The notes under the pieces are model-generated. The model ran no database searches. It saw only the letters and a list, made by a program, of their open reading frames with translations, and had not been told where the DNA came from. The translations under genes and the position numbers were made by a program. From Marilutibacter maris (GTDB taxonomy: Bacteria; Pseudomonadota; Gammaproteobacteria; Xanthomonadales; Xanthomonadaceae): DNA of 39,647 nt. The DNA lies in the NCBI RefSeq assembly GCF_006546735.2, contig NZ_VICD02000108.1:1-39647 (forward strand), in the 5' to 3' direction. This document shows, piece after piece, positions 1 through 8,463 of this stretch (position 1 is the stretch's first letter; every line of letters begins with the position of its first letter).

Positions 1-373
1 CCGCGAACGCCCCGTCGGCATCGCGCATCGCGGCCAGGGTCTGCAACAGGCATTCGTTGACCCCGACCAGATCGACCGGAATCGTCAGCAGCCATGGCGT
101 GGCGCAGGCATCGGCAAGGGCATCCAGGCCGGCCAGCGGACCGATTCCGTCGCCGACACGGTCCGGCACCGAGACCAATCCGGCCTCGCGGTAACGCTGC
201 GGGGTCCGGTTCGCGCTGACCAGTACCTGCCCGACCTCGCCGCCGAAGCGCTGCCACCAGCGCAGCACCTGCGCTTGCCCGCCCCGCTCCAGCCAGGCCT
301 TGTCGATCCCGCCCAGCCGCGAGGCGCGGCCGCCAGCGAGAATGCCCAGGGTGATGTCGGATGCTCTCAGCAT
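1..373 (-). CDS. mobA: Molybdenum cofactor guanylyltransferase MobA (3' end outside window)
   Basis: MobA transfers GMP from GTP to molybdopterin to make the guanine-dinucleotide form of the molybdenum cofactor in the cytoplasm. The first 124 codons are visible. They begin with the family nucleotide-binding signature LAGGRASRLGGIDKAWL (residues 12-28, including the conserved Lys25), followed by DGIGPLAGL near residue 75 and the IPVDLVG strand near residue 98 that matches the metal-binding Asp region. I chose the ATG at 373 because it places the signature at the usual distance from the N-terminus. The gene continues beyond base 1, so its C-terminus cannot be assessed. It lies about 120 bp downstream of der on the same strand, with a REP-like palindrome between them. 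Confidence 0.9.
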   Translation of the reverse strand, partial: MLRASDITLGILAGGRASRLGGIDKAWLERGGQAQVLRWWQRFGGEVGQVLVSANRTPQRYREAGLVSVPDRVGDGIGPLAGLDALADACATPWLLTIPVDLVGVNECLLQTLAAMRDADGAFA

Positions 374-444
374 CGGTGCAACGCTCCCGTGCGCAACCTT
401 GCCGCAGTGTCGCGGGCCGCGATCAAACGCTCCAATGAAGGCCC

Positions 445-466
445 CATCGCGGCCTACGCCGCTCCT
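445..466. repeat. Single degenerate REP-like palindrome
   Basis: Between mobA and der lies a short unit with the core GCGGCCTACGCCGC, an imperfect hairpin followed by TCCT. It matches the repeat units near 29.2-29.4 kb and 27.7 kb in this window. Xanthomonad genomes carry many intergenic palindromes of this GTAGGAG...GCGGCGTAAGCCGC type. This copy has lost the terminal TAC that pairs with the GTAG head. Confidence 0.55.
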
Positions 467-491
467 GCCGCCGCGACCCGGGAGTCGCCGC

Positions 492-1892
492 TCACTTGCC
501 GCGTTTGACGTGGCGCATCAGTCGCCGCTTGCGCGCGACCTGGCGCTCGCTGAGCTCGTTCTTGCGCCCCTCGAACGGGTTGCTGCCTTCCTTGAACACG
601 AAGCGCACCGGGGTGCCGATCAGCTTGAAGCGCTTGCGGAAGAAGTTCTCCAGATAGCGCTTGTAGGAATCGCCCAGCGTGCGCAGGCGGGTGCCGTGGA
701 CGACGAAGCTGGGCGGGTTGGTGCCGGAGGGGTGGGCGAAGCGCAGCTTGGCGACGTGACCGCGCACGCTGGGCGGCGGGTTCGAGGCGTAGGCGATCTC
801 CAGGGCCTTGTTGACTTCGCTGGTGCCGAACTCGCGGGTCGCCGAAGCGTGCGCGCGGTGCACCGCGCGGAACAGTTCGCGCAGACCGGAGCCGTGCTTG
901 GCGCTGATCCTTACCGCCTCGGCCCAGCCGACAAAGCCCAGTTTGCGCGACAGCATCGCCTCGGCCTGTTCGCGCTGGTAGTCGCTGAGTCCGTCCCACT
1001 TGTTGACCGCGACCACCAGGGCACGGCCGGCGTCCAGCGCCAGCGCCAGCACGGTCGCGTCCTGGTCGGTGACGCCCTCGGACGCGTCGAGCATCACCAC
1101 CGCGACCTGGCAGTCCTCGATCGCCTGCAGGGTCTTGATGATCGAGAACTTCTCGACCGCCTCCTCGACCCGCGCCTTGCGGCGCACGCCGGCGGTGTCG
1201 ATCAGGCGGTAGCGGCGACCGTCGCGCTCCATGTCGATCGCGACCGAGTCGCGGGTGGTGCCGGGCACGTCGGAGGCGATCATCCGCTCCTCGCCCAGCA
1301 AGCGATTGACCAGGGTCGACTTGCCGACGTTGGGGCGCCCGATGAAGGCCAGCCGGACGCGCTCGGGATCGTTATCGAGATCGACCCGCGCCCCCTGCTC
1401 GGGCAGCCGCTCCAGCACTTCGTCGATCAGATCGTCGATGCCGCGGCGGTGCGCGGAGGAAATGTCGATCGCGTCGGCAAAGCCGTAGCGGGCGAACTCG
1501 TTGAGGGCGGCCTGGGAATCGAGGCCGTCGGTCTTGTTGACCACCAGCAGGGTCGGCCGCGCGGCCTTGCGCAGCCAGGCCAGGATCTCGTCGTCCAGTG
1601 CGGACGCGCCTTCGCGGCCGTCGACGACGAACAGCACCAGGTCGGCCTCCTCGGCGGCGGCTCGGGCCTGGCGGGTGGTCGCGCCGACCAGGCCCTCGTC
1701 CTCGCCGGCGATGCCGCCGGTGTCCACGACCGCGAAATGCGGCCGTCCTTCCGGCCGGCAGACCCCGTAGTGGCGGTCGCGGGTCACCCCCGGCTCGTCA
1801 TGCACCAGCGCGTCGCGGGTACGCGTCAGCACATTGAACAGCGTGGACTTTCCGACGTTGGGTCGGCCAACGAGGGCGACGAGCGGGAGCAT
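492..1892 (-). CDS. der: Ribosome-assembly GTPase Der (EngA)
   Basis: Der is the essential double-GTPase that matures the 50S ribosomal subunit. At 466 aa it has normal length. The first G domain shows GRPNVGKST (residues 9-17), DTGG (57-60) and NKTD (119-122). The second G domain repeats GRPNVGKST at about 185-193, followed by DTAG and NKWD. A C-terminal KH-like domain covers roughly the last 100 residues and ends in a basic tail. The ATG at 1892 gives the standard start [17 protein letters not shown] strong terminator lies between this gene and bamB (1997-2031), so der probably uses readthrough or its own promoter in the 100-bp gap, although the gene order bamB-der is the conserved one. Confidence 0.97.
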   Translation of the reverse strand: MLPLVALVGRPNVGKSTLFNVLTRTRDALVHDEPGVTRDRHYGVCRPEGRPHFAVVDTGGIAGEDEGLVGATTRQARAAAEEADLVLFVVDGREGASALDDEILAWLRKAARPTLLVVNKTDGLDSQAALNEFARYGFADAIDISSAHRRGIDDLIDEVLERLPEQGARVDLDNDPERVRLAFIGRPNVGKSTLVNRLLGEERMIASDVPGTTRDSVAIDMERDGRRYRLIDTAGVRRKARVEEAVEKFSIIKTLQAIEDCQVAVVMLDASEGVTDQDATVLALALDAGRALVVAVNKWDGLSDYQREQAEAMLSRKLGFVGWAEAVRISAKHGSGLRELFRAVHRAHASATREFGTSEVNKALEIAYASNPPPSVRGHVAKLRFAHPSGTNPPSFVVHGTRLRTLGDSYKRYLENFFRKRFKLIGTPVRFVFKEGSNPFEGRKNELSERQVARKRRLMRHVKRGK

Positions 1893-1996
1893 GGCGGGAA
1901 CCGGACTGGAGGGACGGGAACGGGATGGGCGCGCGGAGCGACCGGTGGACCGGCGCCGGCGACGCTACTGGGTCGCATGATGACGGTGCGGACAGG

Positions 1997-2031
1997 AAAA
2001 GGAAACGGCCGGCGTGTGGCCGGCCGTTTCC
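1997..2031 (-). terminator. Intrinsic terminator after bamB
   Basis: A 12-bp perfect stem (GGAAACGGCCGG at 2001-2012 pairing with 2020-2031) with a 7-nt loop is followed on the minus strand by TTTT (1997-2000). It sits directly downstream of the bamB stop codon and is oriented to end bamB transcripts. Confidence 0.85.
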
Positions 2032-2073
2032 GGAATGTCGCGGCGGCGCGCTCGGGCGGCCGCCGGGTTGACC

Positions 2074-3297
2074 TTACTGCAGCCGGTAGGCCGAGAGCCG
2101 GCCCTCGACATCCTGAACCAGCAGGATGCCGTCGGCGACGATCGGCGCGGCACGCAGCGCGTTGCGCCCGGCGCGGACGCGGGCGGCGAACTCGCCGTTG
2201 TCCAGCTTCAGCCAGTGCAGGTAGCCGTCGTAATCGCCGACCACGGCGAAGTCGCCCTGCACCGCCGGTGCGGTGACCGCACGACGGGCCAGGCCCGGCT
2301 GCTGCCACATCGCGGCGCCGTTGCGCTTGTCCAGTCCGTAGACGCTGCCGCTGGCGGCGGTGATCACGATGCGGTCGGCGGCGACGCCGATGCGGCCGGG
2401 GCCGCCGTTGTCCGAGGCCCACATCGGGCGGCCGCTGGGACCGTCGATCGCCACGGTGCTGCCCTTGAAGCTGGTCGCGAAGATGACCTGGCCGTCGAGC
2501 ACCGGGGTGCCGTCGACGTCGGCCATGCGATCCAGCTCGGTGCGCCCTTCCTGCTGCCCGATCGGCTGTTCCCACAACGGGCGGCCGTCGGTCGCCGACA
2601 GCGCCGACAGGGTGCCGTCGTCGTTGCCGACGAAGACCAGGCCCGGGCCCAGCAGCGGCGCGTCGTTGCCGCGCACCGACAGTGCCGGCACGTCGTGGTT
2701 CCAGAACCAGCGGCGCTCGCCGGTGGCGGCGTCGAAGGCGGTGACGCGATTGTCGTTGGAACGGACCAGGACCATGCCCATGCCGACCGCGGGCGCGGCG
2801 ATCACCTCATTGGACACCTGCGCCTGCCAGCGCTCGGCACCGGTTTCGGCGTCGAGGGCGACGATCTGGCCGTCGAGGCCGCCGGCCACCACCAGACCGT
2901 CGCCGACTCCGGGGCCGCCGCTGAGCGCCAGCTCGGATTCGTAGGTCCACAGGGTACGGCCGCTCTGCAGATCCAGCGCCCGCACGCCGCCCTCCACCGC
3001 CGCCGCATAGATGCGGCCATCGGCGACGACCGGGCCTTGCTGGGCGCCGATCAGGCCTTCGCCCTTGCCGACCCGGGCCGTCCACAACTCGGCGACCGAC
3101 TGGCTGGGGGTGAACTCGACCAGGTCGGCGGGTTCGTTCGGCTTGTCCTTGCCCTTGCCGCCGCCGAACCAGCCCTTGACCGTGGAGCAGCCGGCCAGCG
3201 CGGACACGCAGACCAGGACCGCGGCGACGCGAACGACCGGGCGCGCCGACAGCGGGCGAGCGCAGGCCCGGACGGGAGTGATCAGAGCGGAATTCAT
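2074..3297 (-). CDS. bamB: Outer-membrane assembly lipoprotein BamB
   Basis: BamB is the beta-propeller lipoprotein of the BAM complex that inserts beta-barrel proteins in the outer membrane. The 407-aa product starts with a lipoprotein signal ending LAGC (Cys37). PQQ-like propeller repeats follow, such as ALDLQSGRTLWTYES, ALDAETGAERWQAQV, AFDAATGERRWFW and ALSATDGRPLWEQP, each with the G(R/E)xxW blade signature. The start ATG overlaps the yfgM stop by one base (TGATG), so the two are translationally coupled. It precedes der as in other gammaproteobacteria. Confidence 0.96.
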   Translation of the reverse strand: MNSALITPVRACARPLSARPVVRVAAVLVCVSALAGCSTVKGWFGGGKGKDKPNEPADLVEFTPSQSVAELWTARVGKGEGLIGAQQGPVVADGRIYAAAVEGGVRALDLQSGRTLWTYESELALSGGPGVGDGLVVAGGLDGQIVALDAETGAERWQAQVSNEVIAAPAVGMGMVLVRSNDNRVTAFDAATGERRWFWNHDVPALSVRGNDAPLLGPGLVFVGNDDGTLSALSATDGRPLWEQPIGQQEGRTELDRMADVDGTPVLDGQVIFATSFKGSTVAIDGPSGRPMWASDNGGPGRIGVAADRIVITAASGSVYGLDKRNGAAMWQQPGLARRAVTAPAVQGDFAVVGDYDGYLHWLKLDNGEFAARVRAGRNALRAAPIVADGILLVQDVEGRLSAYRLQ

Positions 3298-3932
3298 CAG
3301 GACTTGGCCTCGGCTTCGGCTTCGACGGGCGTGCCGCCGACTTCGGTGAGTTTGAGCTCGAGCATCTTGCGCATCGGTGAACCGACATCCATCTTGGTCA
3401 GCGCCTGCTCATAGGAGGCGCGGGCCTCGTCGGGCTTGCCGAGCGCGAACTGGGCGTCGCCGCGGATCTCCAGCGCGATCGCCGAGTCGGATTGCGCCAT
3501 CAACGCCAGCGCCGCTTCCGCCTGGCCGGCTTCGATCTGCAGCCGGGCCAGACGCTGGTTGACGATCTCGACCAGGGCCGGGTCCTCGGCCGAAACGCCC
3601 TCGAGGGTCGCGATCGCGGCCTCGTTGTCGCCGGCGGCGACCTGCTTCTGCGCCAGCTCCAGGCCGGCGAGCAGCGCCAGCATGCCGGGCTGCAGGTTCC
3701 CGGTCAGTTCGGCCGCCTTGGGGTCGTCGGACTCGATCGCCTCGATCGCGGTGCTGTAGCGGTCGGCCTCTTCCAGCTTCTGCTGCTGCTGGCTGTGTTC
3801 CCACCATTTCCATCCGCCGATCGCGGCGAAACCCAGGGCGATGCCGCCGATCAGTCCAGCGCCGTTGTTGCGCAGCCACTGCAGGACGCGCTCGCTTTGT
3901 TCGTGTTCGTCGAGAAGGTCGTCGATTGCCAT
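3297..3932 (-). CDS. yfgM: YfgM-family TPR membrane protein
   Basis: This 211-aa protein has a short cytoplasmic N-terminus (MAIDDLLDEHEQSERVLQWL), one membrane segment at about residues 24-43 and a periplasmic TPR-like domain rich in Ala/Leu helices. YfgM of E. coli is an ancillary SecYEG/periplasmic chaperone partner that also affects the Rcs response. The length and the DDLLDEHEQSERV opening match the family, and the position immediately before bamB is the conserved location. About 130 bp separate it from rodZ; no ispG or hisS lies in that gap, unlike in enterobacteria. Confidence 0.92.
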   Translation of the reverse strand: MAIDDLLDEHEQSERVLQWLRNNGAGLIGGIALGFAAIGGWKWWEHSQQQQKLEEADRYSTAIEAIESDDPKAAELTGNLQPGMLALLAGLELAQKQVAAGDNEAAIATLEGVSAEDPALVEIVNQRLARLQIEAGQAEAALALMAQSDSAIALEIRGDAQFALGKPDEARASYEQALTKMDVGSPMRKMLELKLTEVGGTPVEAEAEAKS

Positions 3933-4061
3933 TGATCAGATAGTCGGGCCGGGGCTTCGGAGCCGGACGCCCGGCACGACCCGCCGGACGCGGGCCGGAG
4001 GCGACATGCATGGACCGGCCCGGAAGCCGAGTATGGAGTTCGACGGTGCCGCCGCAACCGA

Positions 4062-4922
4062 TTATTCGGCTGGCGGAACCACGGAGCCGTCAGAGGATAG
4101 CGTAAAGCGAGCCACGTTGGACTTGCTGAACGCTGTCAGGTCGACGATCTCGCCGTCGTGGCGCAGCTCGATGGCCGACACGTTGCCCACGGTCATGCGG
4201 GCCACCCGGCCGGCCGGGTAGCTGCGACGCTCGCCGGCGGCGACCAGACCCTTCTCGAGCGTCCGGCCGTCGGAACCGAACACCTCGAACCAGCTTTCGT
4301 CGTTGAACAGCAGCGACACCGCCGCGTCGTCGTCGCGGTGGTCGGAGCGTGGGTCGTCGGCACGCGTGTCGATGCTGCGCGGGGTCATCGAGGCGACCAC
4401 CGGAGTGCGCGCCGGGCGCCGGGCCGTGGTCGAGGCCGGCGCGTCCTGGCGCACCGGTGCCAGGCCCTCGGGGACATCCAGCGACTGCACGTCGGGCGTC
4501 CCGGAAGTCGGAGACAGGTGGTCGCGCGTGGCCCACCAGACCGGCAGGGCGATCGCCGCGGTCATCACGATGTAGACGGCATTGCGGGTCGTCTGTTCCA
4601 GCACCCGGCGGTAGCGCGGGGTGTGGCTGTGGCTGACCAGTTCCGGCGGCGCCACGCGGGGGACATGGGCCTCGTCCAGGCAGCCATCGACATCCAGGTC
4701 GAGTTTGAGCAGGCGGGCGTAACTGCGCAGTTGCCCGCGTACGAAGATCGGCGCACCGAGGACGTCCCAGTCGTCGTTCTCCAGCGCTTCGATCACCCGC
4801 AACGGCATCCTGAGGCGGGAGGACACCTGCTCCCGGGTCAGGCCGCCGGCTTCGCGGGCCTGCCGCAAACGCGAACCACAACTATGTACTGAACCCGATT
4901 CGATTGGGTCTGGCTGGATCAT
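4062..4922 (-). CDS. rodZ: Cell-shape protein RodZ
   Basis: RodZ links MreB filaments to the membrane and maintains rod shape. The 286-aa protein has an N-terminal Cro/C1-type helix-turn-helix domain (about residues 14-80, LRQAREAGGLTREQVSSRL and IFVRGQLRSYARLL), a single membrane segment at about 114-132, a Pro/Thr/Asp-rich periplasmic linker, and a C-terminal DUF4115-type domain that includes ESWFEVFGSDGRTLEKGLV. Its ATG overlaps the pilF stop codon (ATGA), indicating translational coupling. Size and domain order are typical. Confidence 0.94.
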   Translation of the reverse strand: MIQPDPIESGSVHSCGSRLRQAREAGGLTREQVSSRLRMPLRVIEALENDDWDVLGAPIFVRGQLRSYARLLKLDLDVDGCLDEAHVPRVAPPELVSHSHTPRYRRVLEQTTRNAVYIVMTAAIALPVWWATRDHLSPTSGTPDVQSLDVPEGLAPVRQDAPASTTARRPARTPVVASMTPRSIDTRADDPRSDHRDDDAAVSLLFNDESWFEVFGSDGRTLEKGLVAAGERRSYPAGRVARMTVGNVSAIELRHDGEIVDLTAFSKSNVARFTLSSDGSVVPPAE

Positions 4923-5768
4923 CGTCTACCGCTTTCCCCCGTGTCAGAGCCCGACGCGTCCGGGAACTCCGCCCTCAGCCGCTGAACATAACGATCGGCT
5001 GCGTCCTTGTCGCCGAGTTGTCGCTCAATTTGTGACGCAAGCATCAACGCGCGGGCGTCCGCCGGTGCCGCCGCCAGCCTGCGTTCGGAAAAGGCACGCG
5101 CCTTGAACGCGTCGCCGGCGCGGAATTCGCGCTCGGCCATGGCCGCCAGCGCGACCGGATTTTCGGGCGCCAGTCTGAGCGCGGCCGCCAGGTAGCGCCC
5201 CGCCTTCTCGTCGAGCCCGGCCTTGTCGGCACACGAGCCGGCGTTGGCGAGCGCGAAGTCCGGCGTGGCATAGCCGCGGTCGCCCAGCGCCCGCTCGAAC
5301 CATTCCAGCGATTCGGAGGCCTGTCCGGTCCGGCAAAGCCAGGCGCCGTAGTTGTTGAGCTGGGCGCCGCGGGGGCTGAGTTCGGCGGCCCGGCGATAAT
5401 GCTCGCCGGCCCGGGCCGACTGCCCCTGGCGTTCGTAGACCGCCCCCATCAGGGTATGGGCGGCGCTGGAGGAGTCGTCCAGCTTGAGCGCGGTCCGGGC
5501 CGCCTCGGCGGCACTGTCGAGGTCGTTGGCCAGCAGCGCACGCTGCCCCGCATGGACCGTGACCGCCGCCCGCGTCCCGGAGTTGCGGCCGCGATTGTCG
5601 TCGCTGATGTCGTACTCCGGCGCCACCCGGGTGTATTCGCGCTTGTCGAGGTCGGGGCGGACGAAGCTCAGCCGGCTGCAGCCGGAGGCCAGCAGCACCA
5701 GCAGCAGGCAGAACCACAATGGATGGGCAGCGGCCGACGGCCACCGGGAGACGCGAGGGCTGCGGGCA

Positions 5769-5782
<14 letters not shown>
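4919..5782 (-). CDS. pilF: Type IV pilus biogenesis/stability lipoprotein PilF (PilW)
   Basis: PilF is the outer-membrane TPR lipoprotein that promotes assembly of the PilQ secretin. The 287-aa product has a signal sequence ending LASGC (lipid-anchored Cys35), then TPR repeats, among them [38 protein letters not shown] and [19 protein letters not shown]. The LNNYGAWLC stretch is typical of PilF/PilW. It overlaps the 3' end of rlmN by 14 bases and is coupled to rodZ by ATGA. The basic N-terminus before the hydrophobic core is long (about 20 residues), so a start inside it is possible. Confidence 0.93.
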
Positions 5783-7085
<1,303 letters not shown>

Positions 7086-7108
7086 CGGGACGGTGGCAGT
7101 GATTGGAA

Positions 7109-7534
7109 TCAGCGGGCGTGGACGTCGGTCGCCGGGAAGAAGTAGGCGATCTCGATCGCGGCATTCTCCAGGCTGTCGGAACCGTGCACCGCATTGGCGT
7201 CGATGCTGTCGGCGAAGTCGGCGCGGATGGTGCCCGGCGCGGCTTCCTTGGGATTGGTCGCACCCATCAGCTCGCGGTTCTTCAGCACCGCGCCCTCGCC
7301 TTCCAGGACCTGGATCATCACCGGGCCGGAGATCATGAACTCGACCAGGGCATTGAAGAACGGACGCTCGCGGTGGACCGCGTAAAAGCCTTCGGCCTCG
7401 GCGCGCGAGAGGTGCTTCATCTTGGAAGCGACGACCTTGAGGTCGGCCTTCTCGAAGCGGGTGTAGATCTCGCCGATGACGTTCTTGGCGACGGCATCGG
7501 GCTTGATGATGGAAAGGGTGCGCTCCAGCGCCAT
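7109..7534 (-). CDS. ndk: Nucleoside diphosphate kinase
   Basis: Ndk balances NTP pools by phosphate transfer through a phospho-histidine. The 141-aa protein begins [18 protein letters not shown], the standard start, and carries the active-site block [12 protein letters not shown] with the catalytic His. I took the ATG at 7534 because it gives the family length; a longer open frame upstream does not resemble the family. It is the first gene of the ndk-rlmN-pilF-rodZ string. Its leader contains an intrinsic-terminator-like hairpin between the proposed promoter and the start codon. Confidence 0.97.
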   Translation of the reverse strand: MALERTLSIIKPDAVAKNVIGEIYTRFEKADLKVVASKMKHLSRAEAEGFYAVHRERPFFNALVEFMISGPVMIQVLEGEGAVLKNRELMGATNPKEAAPGTIRADFADSIDANAVHGSDSLENAAIEIAYFFPATDVHAR

Positions 7535-7600
7535 GGAAGGTGTCTCCGGATTGGCGGGCCGGCCTCGCGCAATTCCTTGGCGAGAGCCCAAAGGTAACAG

Positions 7601-7626
7601 AAAAACCCGTGCCGGGGCACGGGTTT
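7601..7626 (-). terminator. Terminator-like hairpin inside the ndk leader
   Basis: On the minus strand AAACCCGTGC, a CCCG loop and GCACGGGTTT form a perfect 10-bp stem that runs into TTTTT. It has every mark of an intrinsic terminator, but no minus-strand gene lies upstream for more than 4 kb. It falls about 40 nt after the predicted ndk transcription start and about 65 nt before the ATG. A transcription attenuator is the simplest reading. Confidence 0.65.
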
Positions 7627-7645
7627 AGCCGATATGGCTGCGGTA

Positions 7646-7675
7646 ATTCTAGCGAATCCTCCACCGCGTTGTCAC
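7646..7675 (-). promoter_or_regulatory. Predicted sigma-70 promoter of ndk
   Basis: On the minus strand GTGACA (7670-7675) and TAGAAT (7646-7651) are separated by 18 bp. Each matches the sigma-70 consensus in five of six positions. A transcript would start near 7639, just ahead of the hairpin at 7601-7626. Confidence 0.5.
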
Positions 7676-7705
7676 CGCCGGCGGGCGATTGCCGTCCGGA
7701 CCACG

Positions 7706-7734
7706 TTGACGTCGTCCCTGCCCGGCCCTAGCAT
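7706..7734 (+). promoter_or_regulatory. Predicted promoter of the tetR-fad operon
   Basis: TTGACG (7706-7711) and TAGCAT (7729-7734) are spaced by 17 bp. The -10 element overlaps the first bases of the palindrome at 7733-7750, so a bound repressor would block RNA polymerase. Confidence 0.5.
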
Positions 7735-7750
7735 CAAACAAGCGTTTGAT
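7733..7750. promoter_or_regulatory. PsrA-type operator
   Basis: The 18-bp palindrome ATCAAACAAGCGTTTGAT has 7-bp perfect arms and a 4-bp centre. Its core CAAAC-N4-GTTTG fits the [C/G]AAAC-N2-4-GTTT[G/C] motif known for PsrA of Pseudomonas, a TetR repressor relieved by long-chain fatty acids. It overlaps the predicted -10 element and lies 40 bp before the gene for a PsrA-like regulator. Confidence 0.75.
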
Positions 7751-7790
7751 TCAGATCCACCCTGTCCCCCACTACCACGGCAGCAATCCG

Positions 7791-8411
7791 ATGGCGGCCA
7801 CCGCCCACTTTTCCACCAAGGACCGCATCCTCGGCGCCGCCGAGGAGCTCTTCGCCCAGTTCGGCTTCACCGGCACCTCGCTGCGTCAGGTCACCAGCCG
7901 GGCCGCCGTCAACATCGCGGCGGTCAACTATCACTTCGGCAGCAAGGAGAACCTGGTCAACGAGGTGTTCCGTCGCCGCATGGACGACATGAGCGCACGC
8001 CGGTTGGCGGCGCTGAATGCCGCGATCGAACAGTCACCCGGTGAACTGGAGCCGATTCTGGCGGCCTTCGTCGAGCCGGCCCTGGCGATCGCCCAGGACA
8101 AGCACGGCGGTGCCGCCTTCGTGCGCATGGTCGCCCGCGCCTATGCCGAGAAGAACGACAGCCTGCGCCGGTTCCTGTCCGATCACTACGGACATGTCCT
8201 GCGCGAGTTCGCCAAGGCCATCGCCGCGGCGGTACCGGGGTTGAGCAAGGAGGAGCTGTACTGGCGGCTGGACTTCCTGGCCGGTGCGCTGACCTATGCG
8301 ATGGCCGACTTCGGGATGATCAAGCGTCCCGCCGGTGTCACCGAAGCGGCGCACCGTGAGCGTGCGGCACGTGAACTGATCCGATTCGCCGCGGCCGGCT
8401 TCAAAAGCTGA
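7791..8411 (+). CDS. PsrA-like TetR-family repressor of fatty-acid genes
   Basis: This is a 206-aa TetR regulator. The N-terminal helix-turn-helix (about residues 9-55) reads RILGAAEELFAQFGFTGTSL, then NIAAVNYHFGSKENLVNEVF, which closely resembles PsrA. The C-terminal part is a ligand-binding helical domain of the family's usual size. I chose the ATG at 7791; an in-frame TTG at 7746 would lie inside the operator palindrome. The gene is followed after 52 bp by the beta-oxidation enzyme genes on the same strand, so it most likely represses its own operon and responds to acyl-CoA or fatty acid (inferred from the family and the operator). No name is assigned because orthology to psrA cannot be proved by eye. 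Confidence 0.88.
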   Translation: MAATAHFSTKDRILGAAEELFAQFGFTGTSLRQVTSRAAVNIAAVNYHFGSKENLVNEVFRRRMDDMSARRLAALNAAIEQSPGELEPILAAFVEPALAIAQDKHGGAAFVRMVARAYAEKNDSLRRFLSDHYGHVLREFAKAIAAAVPGLSKEELYWRLDFLAGALTYAMADFGMIKRPAGVTEAAHRERAARELIRFAAAGFKS

Positions 8412-8463
8412 CCGGGCCCGATCCTCGATCACATTTTATTTTCCAAACAAGGACTTGAAGGGT

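Noticed and set aside
300-2276. Long plus-strand frame opposite mobA, der and bamB
   Set aside because: Spans three real genes on the other strand and has no recognisable domain.
8440-8463. Possible second PsrA site ahead of the dehydrogenase/hydratase (CCAAACAAGGACTTG)
   Set aside because: Only one half matches; the second arm CTTG does not complete the palindrome, and the stretch includes the ribosome-binding site.
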